The notes: generated by a model not told the origin, from the sequence alone. A DNA stretch of 64,000 nucleotides from Epiperipatus broadwayi (GCA_028023455.1 JAQFVV010000018.1:11182771-11246770), one strand, 5' to 3'; positions 11,418-25,755 are shown, numbered from the stretch's first letter. Program-made: numbers and translations.

Positions 11418-12004
11418 ATTGACTAGTTTAGCTTTATGCTTGTAATATTTAGTTTAAAATAGATTATTATAGTTTTACATTTTAAAAGAGAATTTAATAT
11501 TACAAGTTTTACATTCAGACAAGATTTAAACATTGGCATTTAACAATTTTCTTTGCAGATTTTAGAAAAGGTGTTTGGAAGGCAGGTTTAATAAATAGCT
11601 AGCTTTTAAAATAAAGAATTGAAAGTCACAGTTTATAAACAGAGCTCTGAGTGAAAATTTACCGGTCAGCTGTCTTCATTGCAATTCTGGGCACTTGGGA
11701 CAATAATAAGTTAACACTTTTGGCGATGATTTAAAGTTAACGGAGGTTTTTCCACGGGCTGCTTTGCTGGTGTACGGCATTATGTTTTATCGGACCAAAG
11801 TTTTTTTGCATCCCTGGCAAGGAGGGAGGTGAGGGGATCACCTTCTTTACCCCGTCATTTTAAAGGTGAAACCAATGTGGATTCTGTTTACAATTCACTT
11901 ATTATATATATGATCGATCCTTGGCAACAAAACTTTAAATATTTATATTTTTCTAACTCTGGCCACCTGGTTATTTTTACAAGCTTGTCCGTAGCTGAAA
12001 AACC
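11418..12004. other. Possible PLE downstream sequence; otherwise nothing recognised
   Basis: AT-rich at first, then GC-richer from 11640 to 11860. It may continue the 3' flank of the inverted PLE copy, but no motif proves it. A short frame at 11829-12020 is not recognisable. Confidence 0.3.
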
Positions 12005-12094
12005 CATTACTTTATTTTAGAAAAACATATTTAATTACTAAAACTATTCGAAAAACTCATTACTTTATTTTAGAAAAACATTTTTAATTACGGC
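12005..12094. repeat. 53-bp tandem duplication
   Basis: The words CATTACTTTATTTTAGAAAA start at 12005 and 12058 and are followed by near-identical poly-A/T text, giving one duplicated unit of 53 bp. Confidence 0.6.
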
Positions 12095-15000
12095 AACTAA
12101 TTTGGATTTTGTTTTTTTACTTTTTTCCTCCTGCAGTTTATTATGACAATGCCATAAAATTCTGCGAATTGTTATTAACATTTTAGATTTATAAAATCAA
12201 GTTCACGCTATTTTAGGACTATTGCATGCCCTAATTTTAAAAGTTGTTTACAAAAAAAATTAAGTTGCTTTGATAATTAGTATAAAACTAATTTTATTAC
12301 TATACATGCAGAATAACAACGGAAATGTCTTATACCCAATATGCGATTTCAATATTATAACATTAAAATTGACTATATAATTTAGACTAAAATATTTCTT
12401 AAACTAAAAATCTTTTAAAATCAATACATATCTGTAATATATATACTATTAAATTACAGACACCGTTTGCATATATATATTGTAATGATATATAAATATG
12501 TCGTTACATTAATTTAAAATAAAAACTTAAAAGTTCGCAAATAAAAGTAAAAAACTAAACGCTAAAATTAAAATGTTTGTTAAACGTATATACATTCGCA
12601 CAGATGCCAAACCTTAAAAATATTTTTTTTTAAAAAACAAATAAATAAGTATTTGAACGTACTTTTTTATAAAATAAAAAAAGTACAAGATTTAAAAATA
12701 AAAACAGATATTAATTAATTCTTGTAATCTGTAAATGGAAATGATTGTTTATAAATTGTTTGAAAAGCAAGCTAGCCTTGGGCTCTTGTATAATTAAAAT
12801 GATCTGATGAAAGATAGATAAGAAGAAAAGAGAAATTAGCTTGACCAATGGAAGCACTAAGCCTTGGCTCGGACCCTAACGAAAGTGATGGATTAGTGAC
12901 GTTTTGTTGATTGAATCTGTGTGGATTAATATAAAAAGGGAAATACAGTTTTTTCGGGAGTTCCAGCGTTGTGTGTTTGAGAGTTGTGGTAGGACGCACA
13001 TACCACACTCTATTTAAAAAAAGAAAAAGGAAAAGACTGTGATACCTTGAACCAGCTATTGCCATCTCCAGAACATTATCTTCCAATGGAGGCGTCGTGG
13101 GAATTAAAAACAGGAACCTGGACTCTTCTACCATAAGCTATATGAAATGAACAATTATTAAAATCAATTAAGAACTTTCGTCAAGTTTTATAAATTGATA
13201 AACAAGCCAACTTAAATGTTAAAAACGGACTCTTATCTGACTTTTGTAAGTTTTTAAATCAAATTAATAATGTTTAATTTTATATGTTTTCCGATTGATA
13301 AAAATCATTTCCATTTTTTTTTTTCTCTTATTGTATAAATTATTTGTTGTTTAAATTTTAAATGATGAAATTTAAGGTTGGGTATAGACGTTGCATAGAT
13401 TCGTTAGCGGTTGATAATGTTGTGGTTTTCACATTCGATTAGAATATATGTCAACGATATCACTGCAAGCATCTTACGATGAATGCTAATGGGATTTGTA
13501 TATTCCCTATGCAAGTGACGCTTATCGATGACTTTGTATTTTGATCGGTTGTGTTTAATTTGGGATGTTTTTGACCGTGGAATCTGTGCAGCTGATCTAT
13601 ACTCAACATTTTAAAACAAATTTTATAAAATTCATTTGTGCGAATGTATCTAAATGTTAAATTTAAGTCGGGCGTGAATGGCTATATAGTTTGTAAAGTT
13701 ATATTAAGGGAGGGTAATCTTAGGTTATTCGTTTCGTAGTTGAATTGGCTCAATGGATTGGATATATTTGTGTAATTAGTAGATGTAGTATGAGATCCGC
13801 TTCGGGCAGGATTGCATATATACGCCACACACCTTCTGTTTGCCTATGGATGGGTTGGTAAGTCAGCAGAAGACTGCAGTCCATTCCTATGTAGTTTTTT
13901 GTTTATTGTTCTACTTGCCAACAGATGTAACATTCCTGTTGGTGGAGAGTCAATGTCTTCTCTAATTCTACTTACTGTTCAGATGTACTTTCCTGACAGT
14001 ATAGTATTTTGTGTTGTCGTATCATGCTACATTGAATACATGAATGTATCAGATGGATTGGCGCCAGTTTGGTTGCGAAATTTGTGGCCTAAGGTTAAAT
14101 CAGGGAAGAATATTTTCTTTTCAAATGCAGATCTATGTAGTCTATTCATACTTGACTATCTAAATAAAATATTAAACTCATTGAAACTTAGTTAAATGTA
14201 AAATTAAAAGATTAATAGAAAAATCTAAAATGTTGAATTTATTCCTCAAAATTTAAATGTTATTTTATATGTGCGTAAATAAATATTTTTATGTGTTAAT
14301 TTCTGGCAGTGGCTTTTATTTATTGATATTTAAGATATAAATTAAGATATAGATTTTTATCTCTGCGTCTCCGCTGAGCTAGTGACTTGGGCTAACGATC
14401 GGAATATTTAAATAAAGTGGAATCTTAACAGCGCGTATCTGCCTACTTTATAAATTTTTCTAGGCTCAAATGCCTAGATGGCGCCCTGGTAGTTGCAGAT
14501 ATTGTTTTTGCGGTTAGATTCGATCTTTACTTTCATTTCGATCGTTATAATATATATACGCGATTCCGCATATATAGTAATTTAATGTTTAAATGGGTAC
14601 TCTGAGAGGGTTTAAACTTGGCATAGAGAGAGATGTGGGGGTAAAGTAGTGAAACAGATATGGATGAAAGTGACTGTTTCAATACATTTGTCTGCAAAAA
14701 AACACTATAAAAACAAGCAAAATGCCCTCAGCATAATAGATTAAATCTGTAGCCAGATAGATCACACAAAATAGATAATTTATTGGCATATTGCCCCTCT
14801 AATAGAAAAAATGTAGTTGAGAAAATAAATATTATTTGTTTGCACTACATCCATGTTTAAATAGAAGTTTTATACTAGACCATTTTATATACATTTTTGA
14901 AAATGTCTTAGGGCTGAATTGAGAATTTTGGAGGATCAGAGTTAGTCCTTAGACCAGCAGTTCACCATTTCTATTTTAAAAATACGAAAATAAATATCTA

Positions 15001-16617
15001 AATGGAGTTCTAGTATATAACTGTAGCATTCAAAATCATTGGATATAATTTATCTTTCCAAAACATTAGTAGAGTGAAATATTTGAATTTTATATTATTA
15101 AAAGGATATATTTATGGTTATCATCAAAGAAAAAAATAAATAAAATTAAATGTATTACTTGTTATTAAAATTTTTAAAAAAGTTTGCTTGACCATTTTGA
15201 CAAAGTCAATTTCATTTTACCAATAGAAACTGCATCCTTTGTCTTTTTGAAAATAAATTGTTTTCAAAAGGAATCTTTTATTTAGTGATATAGTTTTTGG
15301 TTTAAAAATAAGCCTTTACAATTTTTCTTTAGAAATCTAAGTTACTCAGTTATTTACCCTCAAGCTAAAATACTCTACCAATCAGAAATTCTTATTTATT
15401 TTGACTTCTTAGCCACATTTTTCATGGCATCAGCTAATAGGATACTATCAATCATGCAAAAGGTCCATATAATGCAGACTTCTTTGGACTTTTTTTTTAA
15501 CTAATACAATAAAATTGTAACGGGAAGCTATATACTGTAATGTAAGGTTATAGATAGGCTTAAAACAACATAGAAGATATTGTGATCACAGTGCCATCAT
15601 AACACCCAAATTCATAAAATTTGATATAGATTACAACTACTGAGATTCAATCCATTAAAGCAATAAAATAATTGTAAAATCAATAGTAGTCGTATAACAG
15701 GAGGCAATGATAGTAATAAAGGTAACTATTTTAATTTTTTTTTTCTAAATATAGATACATGGAATATGCAAACTTTGTGCAAATTCTTCAAGATCTGAAT
15801 GGAGGATAGCAATTTTTATTATAATTTTGGTTCTTTTATATTTTACTAAATAGACATGTCTGAATAAAATAGAAAAATGAGAAAAAATGTACAAAATTAT
15901 AAGTTTGTTTATTTAAGTCATAAAATATGTTAAGGAAAATGACATTTTATGATGTTTAATCACCCTAAATTAATTCTGCGCAATTGTTAGAAAATGTGAG
16001 AAAAAAGATTTTAGATTCATTTATTGGCAATTGGAAATGAAAAATTTAGTTGAACATTTCAAAGTGATTAGTTTTTTTAAAAATATATATTAATTCTCAA
16101 CTCTGAATTGGAATCTTATACAAGAGTAAAAGTCAAAAAATCAAACCAAAAAATAATTATTGGTTCTATAATATAAATCTTCAAATAAATCTAACTTCTC
16201 CTAGGAGTCTATCTTACATTCATTTTTTCAAAATGAATTTAAATATGTCACCTTTAATAATAATGTAAATCATAAATGAGCCTCATTTGTATTTTTATAT
16301 AAAATGTCTTTCTATAACTAAATTCCTACAGAAAAGAAACAAAAGTTATTAGAAATGAGCATTTTGTTCCAATTTATTGGTGTGTTCATACATAAATATA
16401 GGCATTGGAAATAAGTCAAAATTATCTTATAACAGAAATCTTCATAAAGAGTGCTATTCTCTTTGTTGATTGTTGTGGCTTCCAAAATCATGGTTTATGT
16501 ATATGGAAATTACAATGAAACTGAGAAACTGCTATAATTTATTCCACGTTCCCCTCACATACATTGTACATTGAATATAATGGCTTTTTTTTTTTGACAA
16601 ACTGATACAAAACATTA
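12095..16617. other. Long stretch without a recognised gene
   Basis: Mostly AT-rich. Positions 12772-13134 (- strand) and 13812-14195 (+ strand) contain open frames of 120 and 127 codons in slightly GC-richer DNA, and 13370-14600 is less AT-rich overall. Neither frame resembles a family I know, and neither has convincing codon bias. They may be remains of retroelements or host UTR. Confidence 0.4.
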
Positions 16618-16690
16618 ACAAGCAGTTGTCCCGGATTTGCGGGTTCGCTTCCCAGCTGATGCTTTGACACATGGGAAAAAAAATAATAAC
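16618..16690 (+). mobile_element. tRNA-derived SINE, 5'-truncated copy
   Basis: Starts at CAAGCAGTTGTCCC, which corresponds to the 3' side of the anticodon stem in the full copy at 45602-45683. It then has a box B-like GGGTTCGCTTCCC and the same AGCTGATGCTTTGACACATG ending, and finishes in an A-rich tail. The 5' half with box A is missing, as expected from incomplete reverse transcription. Confidence 0.7.
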
Positions 16691-18260
16691 CAGAACTTTT
16701 TTAGAATTCATATTATTTAGTCATAGATTTAAGACTTTTTCCATTTTAATTAAAAAAGTGTTCCTTATTTTAATTACAACTTTAGTTGTTTCGGGAGAGA
16801 AACAACAATGGCATGAATTTGCTTTTCTCTGTTTATAATTGCTGTGATTAAAGATTCATTTTTTAAAAAACATATACAAAATACAATTTGTCTTTTCTTA
16901 GTAAATCAATGATTTTCATTTTTTTTATTTAATGGAAATACTTTTAAGACTTTATTTTTTGATTTATAATTCATTGTTCTATAAAATATTTTATTAAAGA
17001 TATGATACATACCATATACAGAATAAAACTTTGAAAAAAAATGCTAAGAAAAACTTTGTACAATTCACATATGATATTTGAGAATGTTATATTTATTTTA
17101 AAAAAAAGGCTGGCATCAAAAAAAAATTACCACTATGCCAAGGTTCATAAAATTTAATAACTTTGTAAAGTTCAGTGCTTTTACTATTTGTTTGTTTACA
17201 TTTTTTTTTTTTTTTTTGTATATAGTGCATAATTGAAGTCATATACTGTGATACAGTATACTTCATGGCTTCACTATACATATACATTTTTAGTTGTATA
17301 ATTAAAGTAAAAATAATCTCATTATTGTTATTATTAATTAAAAATTTAATTTTGTCATTAATTTTACATAAAATTGATTTTGTTAACTCTTCTTTGAGAT
17401 GAGAGTCTTAAATGTGCCTTATTTCAATTAACATTTAATGAAGTAAAACTCAACATCTGAATGGAAGACAGCACTTGCAGCTTAAAAACTATCAAATTTG
17501 AGATTGACATATACAATTTGTCTTTCAAATAATAAATCTACTAATATAAGGAAACTACATGACTACAAAGTCTTATTTAGTATTTTCTATTCCTGGAATT
17601 TTTTTATATATTAATAGGCTAATGATAATAAACTTGATTTATGTCATGATATGTTCAACATTAGATTACAAGAATTTAGAGAGGAAAAATGCTAAACAAT
17701 GGCAACTCATAGACTATATAGTTAAGACTCCAAATACAAAAGAAGTTCATATTATACAAACCTTAGAAATGCATATTGTTAGTCTGATCATTTATTAATA
17801 CATTTTAAAGTTAAAATGATACTTGCACTAAAAAGTGCCTTATTATTCGTGCTGAATTTCAATAACTATTAAACACTGCTATTTGGATTTTCACTATTAT
17901 CATCTTTCCAAGGATGAATTACATTGTTAAAGAATATATTATGGTTACATGTAAAGCTATTCTTGGGTTCATTAAAAAGAATCTTGATCAGTACTCTGAC
18001 ACTGATCTTTATATTATGATTTGATTAAAAGTAAGCAGCACTTTTTGCTTACCAAAATAATTTAATTGAAGCTTTATAACCAATATAGGGATATAAAGGC
18101 AAAATTACTGCAACTAATTGACAAGAAGTCTTAAAAATAATTGATGAATTAAAACTGCAACGAAGGTGGATATTTGTTGATCATGGTCATTTCAGTTTTT
18201 TTTTTTTATGCATTGAAGTAGCATAAGAATCTAAAAAGAAATACAATCTTATTAAATTCA
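16691..18260. other. AT-rich, no gene recognised
   Basis: Poly-A/T-rich DNA with no recognised frame. The last part (17830-18260) could hold unrecognisable upstream sequence of the LINE that follows. Confidence 0.4.
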
Positions 18261-18850
18261 TTGATGGTACTTTCTTGTATAATAATATTTTTGAATATAT
18301 GGAGGGGGTATTTTGACCGTCATTTGAATAATGATGCAAGAATTGAGATAATAATTTTTAATGATATATCCAGCTTACTTACTCATTTAAGTTTGGATAA
18401 AAATAGCCAACTCAGTGAAATTCTGACAATTTATTGTAATATTAAAATTAGAAAACCTGCAAGTTTTAGTTTACCTTAAAAAGTTTTAAAATATGGGTGA
18501 TACATTAGTTTCAAAAATATTGGAAAAGTTATGCCATCTAATTTTAAGAATGTTTATTGTTCTGTGTTTTGAAAATAATGGGAATAGACAAAAATATAAT
18601 AATTATTATGGAATATTATTATTATCCATTATAAGAAAGATACTTTTAAGGATTTTATTGAATAGGTTGCTTGTAATCATAGATGAATGGTTTCAGAGAC
18701 TCAGTATGGTTTTAGAAACACAAAGTCCTATAGTTATTGGTTTTGTTGCTAGGCAAATGCAAGAAAAGTATTGAAACAAGGGGTGTTATATGGTGCTTTT
18801 ATTATTTAAAAAAAAAGTTTGATGCTTAGAAATTCATAGCTTTAATTAGG
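18261..18850 (+). pseudogene. Decayed LINE reverse transcriptase
   Basis: The frame at 18261-18480 contains NIWRGYFDRHLNND, resembling the conserved W-x2-YF-x2-LN segment just before the reverse transcriptase domain of CR1/Jockey-like LINEs. The next frame, 18493-18774, contains RQKYNNYYGILLLSIIRKIL, then LLRILLNRLLVIID and FVARQMQEKY. These match the family pattern DNYRGIxLLSIxGKIxxxILLNRLL, followed some 50 residues later by FAARQLQEK (RT motifs 1-2). After that, YGAFI...KKKFDA is a ruined LYxxFVDLxKAFD motif. Several stops and frameshifts separate the parts, and no catalytic YADD region is visible. A dead, heavily mutated copy. Confidence 0.75.
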
Positions 18851-21800
18851 CAAATTATTGAAAGCTTTCAAAAAAAATAAAAAATTCCCTGCAAAAGTTA
18901 AAAGACAAACATTGCTAAATATCAAATAGTCTAAATGGACCACCATATTCTATATATAAACATGTGTTTCACAAATTAGTTTGCATAGTAATTGCAAAAT
19001 TCATCTCTTAGTTTTTTTTTATTTTTTGTCTTTTTATCTTTTTGGAATGAATATACTCATTTGTGGTGACTATTGCTGATGATAATTCATACAAGTTAAG
19101 TTTCATGTTATAAGTAGTTATAGTTTGCTACAAAAATAACAGGAAGAAAGATTTCTATTATTGTTTTCTTTTTTAAAATATGCAATCCAAATAAAAAATA
19201 AAGAACCTTTGTAGAGAAATTCAGAGTAGCTGGATTTTTTATGAATATGTGTTTGTATTATTTTTATTCAAGCACACTAATAATAAAAATAATCAATAGA
19301 TGAAAAAAAAAAAAAAATGTTCATTATTCTGTTGAAATAAAGCCATCCCAAATAATGAAATATTCAAGCTAGCAAAAACTTTTCTAAATCATATAAATAA
19401 AATTTTTATACATCAACAACATATGAAGATAAAAATTGACACAATTTTGACCTAAAATCAGAATAAGCTTAAATTTAATTTATTAATTCTGCTCTAAAGT
19501 AAATACAAGAGAAAATTAATATTTTTTGACTGATAAACAATTTGATTAGTTAAAAGGTAAGTAATGACCAAATTAACTAGTTGTAAATTTAAAAAATATT
19601 TTACTTTTTTTTGCATATATATAGTTTTTTGGATATTTTTAATCACAATAGCACCAATCCCTCTGGAATACCATTATTTAGTAGTTGTATTTGTTTTTCT
19701 ATATGAAAATTGTAGAATTTGTAAATAGATGTATCATCAGTTTTACTTATATATAAAAAGAAGTAATGATAATTATAGAAGTGACAATACATATATATGT
19801 ATACTTTATACATAAATAATGAGAAATATAGATCTCTATTCACTGCCTCAAAATCTGCTGATTCATTTGTTAATAGTTAAACATGAAATAAAAAATAAAA
19901 AAATTAGGAATTAATTTAAAAACAGAACAATTTGTAAAACATCACAAGAAAATGATTGTAGATGAAATATGTTTAATTTTTTTCCAATTTAAAATCATCT
20001 AAGAATTATATTTTTTGCATTTTGTCATCATTAATTTTCATTACAAGGAGAATGGGGAAAGGGTCAATAAGTTTTATTTTTATTGATATCTTAAATGGGT
20101 ATACTTAAGTTTTAAATTGTATTATATATGTAATACTATATATTTGTGTTAACATCTGTATTGTATTTATGTAATTGGAAATATAGCATTTAATACTATT
20201 TACAAATTTTGAGGGTCAAGAGAAGAAAGCTTGGTATCAAATTATATGGATATAAAGTCCTATTGTATTAATTATATAAGCAATGTTGAAATAAATGCCA
20301 CTAAAATCAATGCAAACAAATGGTGAATATCATATTTAATTAATACAATTTTTTTTAAAATTATGCTTTTATGAAATTGTAGTGTATATAAATCAAATAA
20401 TTTATGTATATGTTTCTGAAATATTTGAAACTGTAATTCTGGAAAAAATTCAAAGAGTATGTTTACTTTTAATATTTTAATTACATATGCAAACATTCAT
20501 AATCAAATTCTCAGACTAGTTTCTGGCTAATGGACTTTATTAATGAAGAGCTTTGGATTTTCACACATGCTTATGTCCAACTAATAATGTGATTTAAATA
20601 CTTCAAGTTTTTAATCCAAACTAATTTGTTCAAACATTTATAATTGGTTCTAATATATATATAAAGTATAATCAAAGTTGTATATTATGCAGTTTAGAAT
20701 CATCAGGCTCTAAGTGTTAATATTGAACTCTTAGAGCCTGATGATTAAATTGGCTTACAAAATCTAAATACTTATTTCCATACAGATTTGAGTCCTGGTT
20801 AGTGATCAATATTTTTTTTAGCACACATTGAAATGTAGGTTACCCATTTGTGAGTTTAAAAAAAAAAGTTAACATCAAAAATATAATACAGCAGCATATA
20901 TATATACACAATCGGATCTAGATTGGTATACAATTTAATCATTTATAAGGTTATTTACAAAAAGTTTTTTGCTCCTGAAGAATTGGCTGACTGATATTGT
21001 GTACTTTTATGTTTTGTTTCAGGATCATATTTATACATTCACATTTCATCATGACTAATAATATAACCCCTAGTATTGCCTTGTCTATCTAAAAGATCTT
21101 AATAATCTTTGACTCTTTTAAATAAATAAAAAACATAAAATATAAGCAATTATATATGTATGTGTTAATTACTGCACAATCAAACAAATGAAATAATGAC
21201 ACAATTTATTCTCTAAATTTCAGTAATTTTTATCAGTTTTATTTTATTTATTTCACTATACACTTTTAATTTTGATTTTTCTCAAGACATATGTTTAGAG
21301 TTATGCTACCAAACATATGATGGAATGTTTTTCAAAATTTCAAATATTGATTTTTATATACCAATATGATAATCTTCTCCAGCTTATTATGCAAAGCAGT
21401 GCTCTTTCAGCTAGTAACTAGAAACTGTTGATTGGCACTACTATTTAATATCCATTAATTGGTCATATTTCCAATAGATGGAATAGAATGATGTGAAATT
21501 GGAAAAAAATTAAATATTGATAGTTTTTTTTTTGTCATATGTTTGTACTGTATTGCCATATCTTGTATTAAAATATATAAAAAAATAATCAAATGATATG
21601 TACTTGAAAGGTCACATTCCAGCACCAGCAGTGATAGATTGAGCTTTGATCTGGGATTTTTAAGCCTGTCATTTAATGATTGTACTAAACAGTAGTCAAA
21701 TATAATTAGATATGCAATTACTAATGAATTCATATGCATGGTTGAACACTAGAAATAACAATTTAAACTTTAATCTGGATCCTTTAATTGTCAGATCTGT

Positions 21801-22306
21801 CACTTAATCATTGAACTAAACTGCACATGATTTATATTAAAATTAGTATTTTACATCTTCTCACGTTTCAGCAGTTAGCTAATCTGATTTTCTGTTAATG
21901 GATGCTTTTGGCTAGATCATTTTTTTTTTTTGAAGGTTGCTCATCTTATTTTACTTTATATAGAAATTAAAAATAAATTTTGTTAATAACAAAATATTAA
22001 TAACTTGATATATTGAAATAAATATTAATGAATGAAAATAGGATTTTTAAATATGTGTATATTTTCTTTTAAAAGCAGATATTATAATTGGATAGCAAAG
22101 AACTTTGATGATAATTCTTGGATTTTTAAAGCAGCATCATAAACTTTACAGATTATATCATCATTAAAATACAGTTTTTAATTTGTGATTTATGACAGCA
22201 AATAGTTTTTTAGATATAAAATGTTTTGATATTGGAATTAAATTTAAAAGTTTTATAATGGTTTTCATGTTAAAAAAATCAAAATTTTTATGCATTATTT
22301 TAATTG
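18851..22306. other. AT-rich, no gene recognised apart from one hairpin
   Basis: AT-rich non-coding DNA. Open frames on the minus strand near 19643-19843, 20272-20496 and 21455-21739 are ordinary chance frames in low-complexity sequence. Confidence 0.5.
20699..20745. repeat. Perfect 16-bp hairpin
   Basis: ATCATCAGGCTCTAAG and its exact complement CTTAGAGCCTGATGAT are separated by 15 bases. The stem is GC-richer than its surroundings. It could be a tiny foldback remnant or a structured RNA element; nothing around it helps decide. Confidence 0.75.
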
Positions 22307-22490
22307 CTTAATTAAAGTGAAAGACTGAAAATCTCTCGCATATGCTTTTAGAATGCTTATATGATAGCCAATCAGATGTAATGATGACTGTATATGAAGC
22401 TCTTAAGTCGTAACACAACACAGAGATTTTATAAGAAAAAGATGGTTCCACCTTTCTCTTTACTTAAATTTCTATATATATAAGCCAGTC
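22307..22490 (+). mobile_element. Foldback/MITE family, solo arm
   Basis: Begins TTAATTAAAGTGAAAGACTG and continues through CGCATATGCTTTTAGAATGC and TCAGATGTAATGATGACT to TTTCTATATATATAAGCC. It aligns directly with the left arm of the palindrome at 22630-22818 and, inverted, with its right arm. Only one arm is present. Confidence 0.7.
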
Positions 22491-22629
22491 TTAAGCATAT
22501 TGACTTAAGAGTGTGAAGCTTTAAACATCTTCACATTTAACTCACTGTGTATTATAAATCAATAATGCGAAATCTTTCGATTTACTACAAAGTAATTTTT
22601 CAGATCTTATGAATTGACAGTAACATATG

Positions 22630-22979
22630 TAAATATTATTTATTAAGCACAAGCAGTTTGTAATTAAAGTAAAAGGCTGAAAACCTTGCGCATGTGCTTT
22701 TAAAATGCTCATATGACAGTAATCAGATGTAATGATGACTATAGGGAGCTCTTAAGTCGCAACACAAGACAGATTTTATATAAAAAAAGGAGGTTCCACA
22801 CTTCTTTTTACTTGGCTTATATATATAGAAATTTAAGTGAAGAGAAGGGTGGAACCACCTTTTTTTTATAAAATCTCTGTCTGATTGGCTGTCATATAAG
22901 CATTCTAAAAGCCCATGCAAGAGGTTTTCAGCCTTTTACTTTAATTAAGAACTGCTTGCCCTTAATAAATAATATTTAA
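22630..22979. mobile_element. Foldback element with two inverted arms
   Basis: Left arm 22630-22818 and right arm 22826-22979 are complementary. The outer ends read AATATTATTTATTAAGC and its complement, and the centre is an AT run with TATATATATA. The right arm lacks about 45 bp present in the left (the segment around AATCAGATGTAATGATGACT through TCTTAAGTCGCAACAC), so the palindrome is asymmetric. It has no coding capacity and belongs to the same family as 22307-22490. Confidence 0.8.
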
Positions 22980-25755
22980 ATGCTTAAAAGATATTAGTTA
23001 TTAAACATTGAATTAAAATTATCAATCTTTTTTTTTATTTTCAAAGTTGATGTTGAGTTGTTGTTGGCTTAGAAATATTAAATAGATAGGGGAGGGGACA
23101 AATTAACTATTATAAATTTAATTTATTAACAAACAAATTGTTTTACCCAATTTGTAATTAATTGAAATTTTGGTAATGTGGTTACATTTTATCTACATTA
23201 TTATCAAATATTAACTTATCATAGAAGTCCCTGTGAAAGATTTGTTTTAAGTTAGCTAAACTACAGAAATTAATATAGCAAAAAGTGAGTAAAATAAACA
23301 AATGAACTCCTTCACTTTTCCACTATGTTTAATTACAATAGTGATTTATCATTAATGTTTACAATTTAAATTTATAGATAATATAAATTTAAATTTATGT
23401 TAGATATATATAAACATATTTAAAATTTCATTATGCAAATATCTGTTAGTCTAATTAGCATTTTTGGAGAATATTCTGTGTGCTTTTTGCAAAGTGTTGG
23501 ACCTTCATCCATTTACTATTTATGATTGTTGAATCCATCTTTTTTTATCATTATTTTAGCTTGATTTAATATCACATCTTTCATATTGTACCGATCCGAT
23601 TCTCCCAACCACCTTATCCGTTTAAAAAAATGATATTATATATCTATATACGTCATGATGAAGTGACATAGACATTCTAGTTGGAAGATTGATATAAGAC
23701 AGCAGCCCCAAAACATAAACAGAGGGCTGGAATTATATAAATGAAATAATCTTTGGTAATACCCGGGATTAAATACAAACGAGTATTGCTTTAAGAATTA
23801 TTAGAGAAAAGAAATTCAATTTAAAATTAAATCAAAATCTTCCCTTGTTAAACTATCCATACTTCCGCCCTAATATCTATCTACACATAGACATTTTTCC
23901 TCACTCTTTACATGCCTTTAAAAGTATTGTACTAGTGAGACAACCTTTAGACCACCCCCAACATGATAAAAGAAAGTAAAATGTCAAATAGTTTTCCCTT
24001 CCCTATCTATCGAGAGAGTATGCAAAGAGGAATTTTTTCCCGTTCTTGGACATATGTTTTTACTTGATGAAGGAAAACTGGGTGAAAATTAAATTATAAT
24101 TCAATTCCCCGATATACTATCCCACTGACTAGCTCAATTATAATTCCCTATCTCAGGTACTTTGGGATAAGTATTGCTATAACTTTTTATAGCCGTGGTA
24201 AGCAGATATTACAAATAGATGATTGCATTTTTTATTTTACAATAAATTATACGATAAACAAATGAAAGATAAGATAAATACCGTTTATTTAACTAACCCC
24301 CCACCACCACCACCACATATAGATTCAAACAATATAAAATTTAAGTCATAAATTCATTATATGGCTTTCTATTTTCAATTTTATGATTCTACACATAATA
24401 TAATTCATGCAAGAGTATTTGGATTTTTATATTTAAGATCTACATTTGGATTAAAATAAACAAAGACAAAAATCCATTTTCTAACTTATATGTAAGTTAA
24501 CTTATTTGCCATAAAATATAAAATGGTCAAAGATGGAGGCTAATGGGTGTGGTCTATACTCCCCTCTCCCTGCACAAAACAACGAATGCTTCATTTTATA
24601 AATCCCACAAAATAATGAAATTAAATTATACATAGATCTAACCATTTGGACTTTCCTCAATTGCTCCTATAAACTTTTAAGGTTATATACACCTTTACAT
24701 TTAGGTACGTAGTTATATTTTACATATTATTTATATATATAAAATTTATAGGCTGGCAATAGGTCACTCAACATGAAGTGATGCCGCCATGATTAAAATT
24801 AACTAAGACTTAATGGTAAAATGAGGGGAAAGAACAAAAAAATGAGAATCCTACACTTAGTGGATTTAAGTGAGATCTATGTATATGCAATGTTATTTTA
24901 CAATATTTTATACAAAAAGTGATCATATCTAATAATGTGTTAGTAAATATAGTATAATTATACTTATTGTATCCACTCTAATAATACAACAATAAAACAA
25001 AAAAAAAGTATAACATTCTTTTTTCGTTTTACTCATCTCTATTCTGCATTCTCTCCGGGTTCAAACTTCTGGGCAGACCAACTAAACTACTAGAAAGGAC
25101 GGTGACATTCACTTTAAACCCCTTTCCATACTTGTAGAGTCTTTCAATCAGGATACACTGGATCTCTAGAACACACATCTTGGCTATTGCACATCTGAAC
25201 GGGCGGGTGCATTGATACGGTTCATCTACTCCATGGTTTTCCGGGAAATTAGATGAAACTTGGTTATCATTGTAAGGATGTTTCTTTACTAGATAACTTA
25301 ATATAAATTACCAATTCATCGTGACTTCCACAGTAAGCTCATCCTCCATAAAATGGATTAAGACCTTCATTTTTTCCTTTCTTCTTAAATGTGATTTAAT
25401 GATAGTAGGACAATCATTATCACTTTAACTATTAAAAATATGTCTCTGGCAATTCTAAAAATATACCCCTGGGTGCTTCGTTGTTTATCATTTTAGTAAT
25501 GGCAATCCAAAATATTTTTCTTTTTGATTAATCACCGAACTGTGTATGATTAAATGATTTCCAAAATCATATGTGTGTTGGTAGCTTTAATTAATATCTA
25601 CGCAAACCACTAGGAAAAACATTCAACAAAGGTTTTATCCATTCCATAACCGGCAGATCTCATAAACAAAAAAAAATATATGCATCAAACTCCTTCTCGA
25701 ACAAAAATATATACTCAGCAATCCAACAGCATATTGAGCCAAAAGAGTAAACGTC
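22980..25755. other. AT-rich, no gene recognised
   Basis: No family recognised. A short C-rich (CCA)n microsatellite lies at about 24297-24315. The part from 23590 to 25640 is slightly less AT-rich. Confidence 0.5.

Noticed and set aside
12772-13134. 120-codon open frame on the minus strand
   Set aside because: No recognisable domain, low-complexity hydrophobic runs, and no supporting context.
13740-13805. tRNA-like text (TGGCTCAATGGATTGG) as a possible SINE
   Set aside because: A box A-like word is present, but no proper box B follows at tRNA spacing.
13812-14195. 127-codon open frame on the plus strand in GC-richer DNA
   Set aside because: It has mixed hydrophobic content and a few Cys and Trp residues but matches no family I know; the composition alone is not enough to call a gene.
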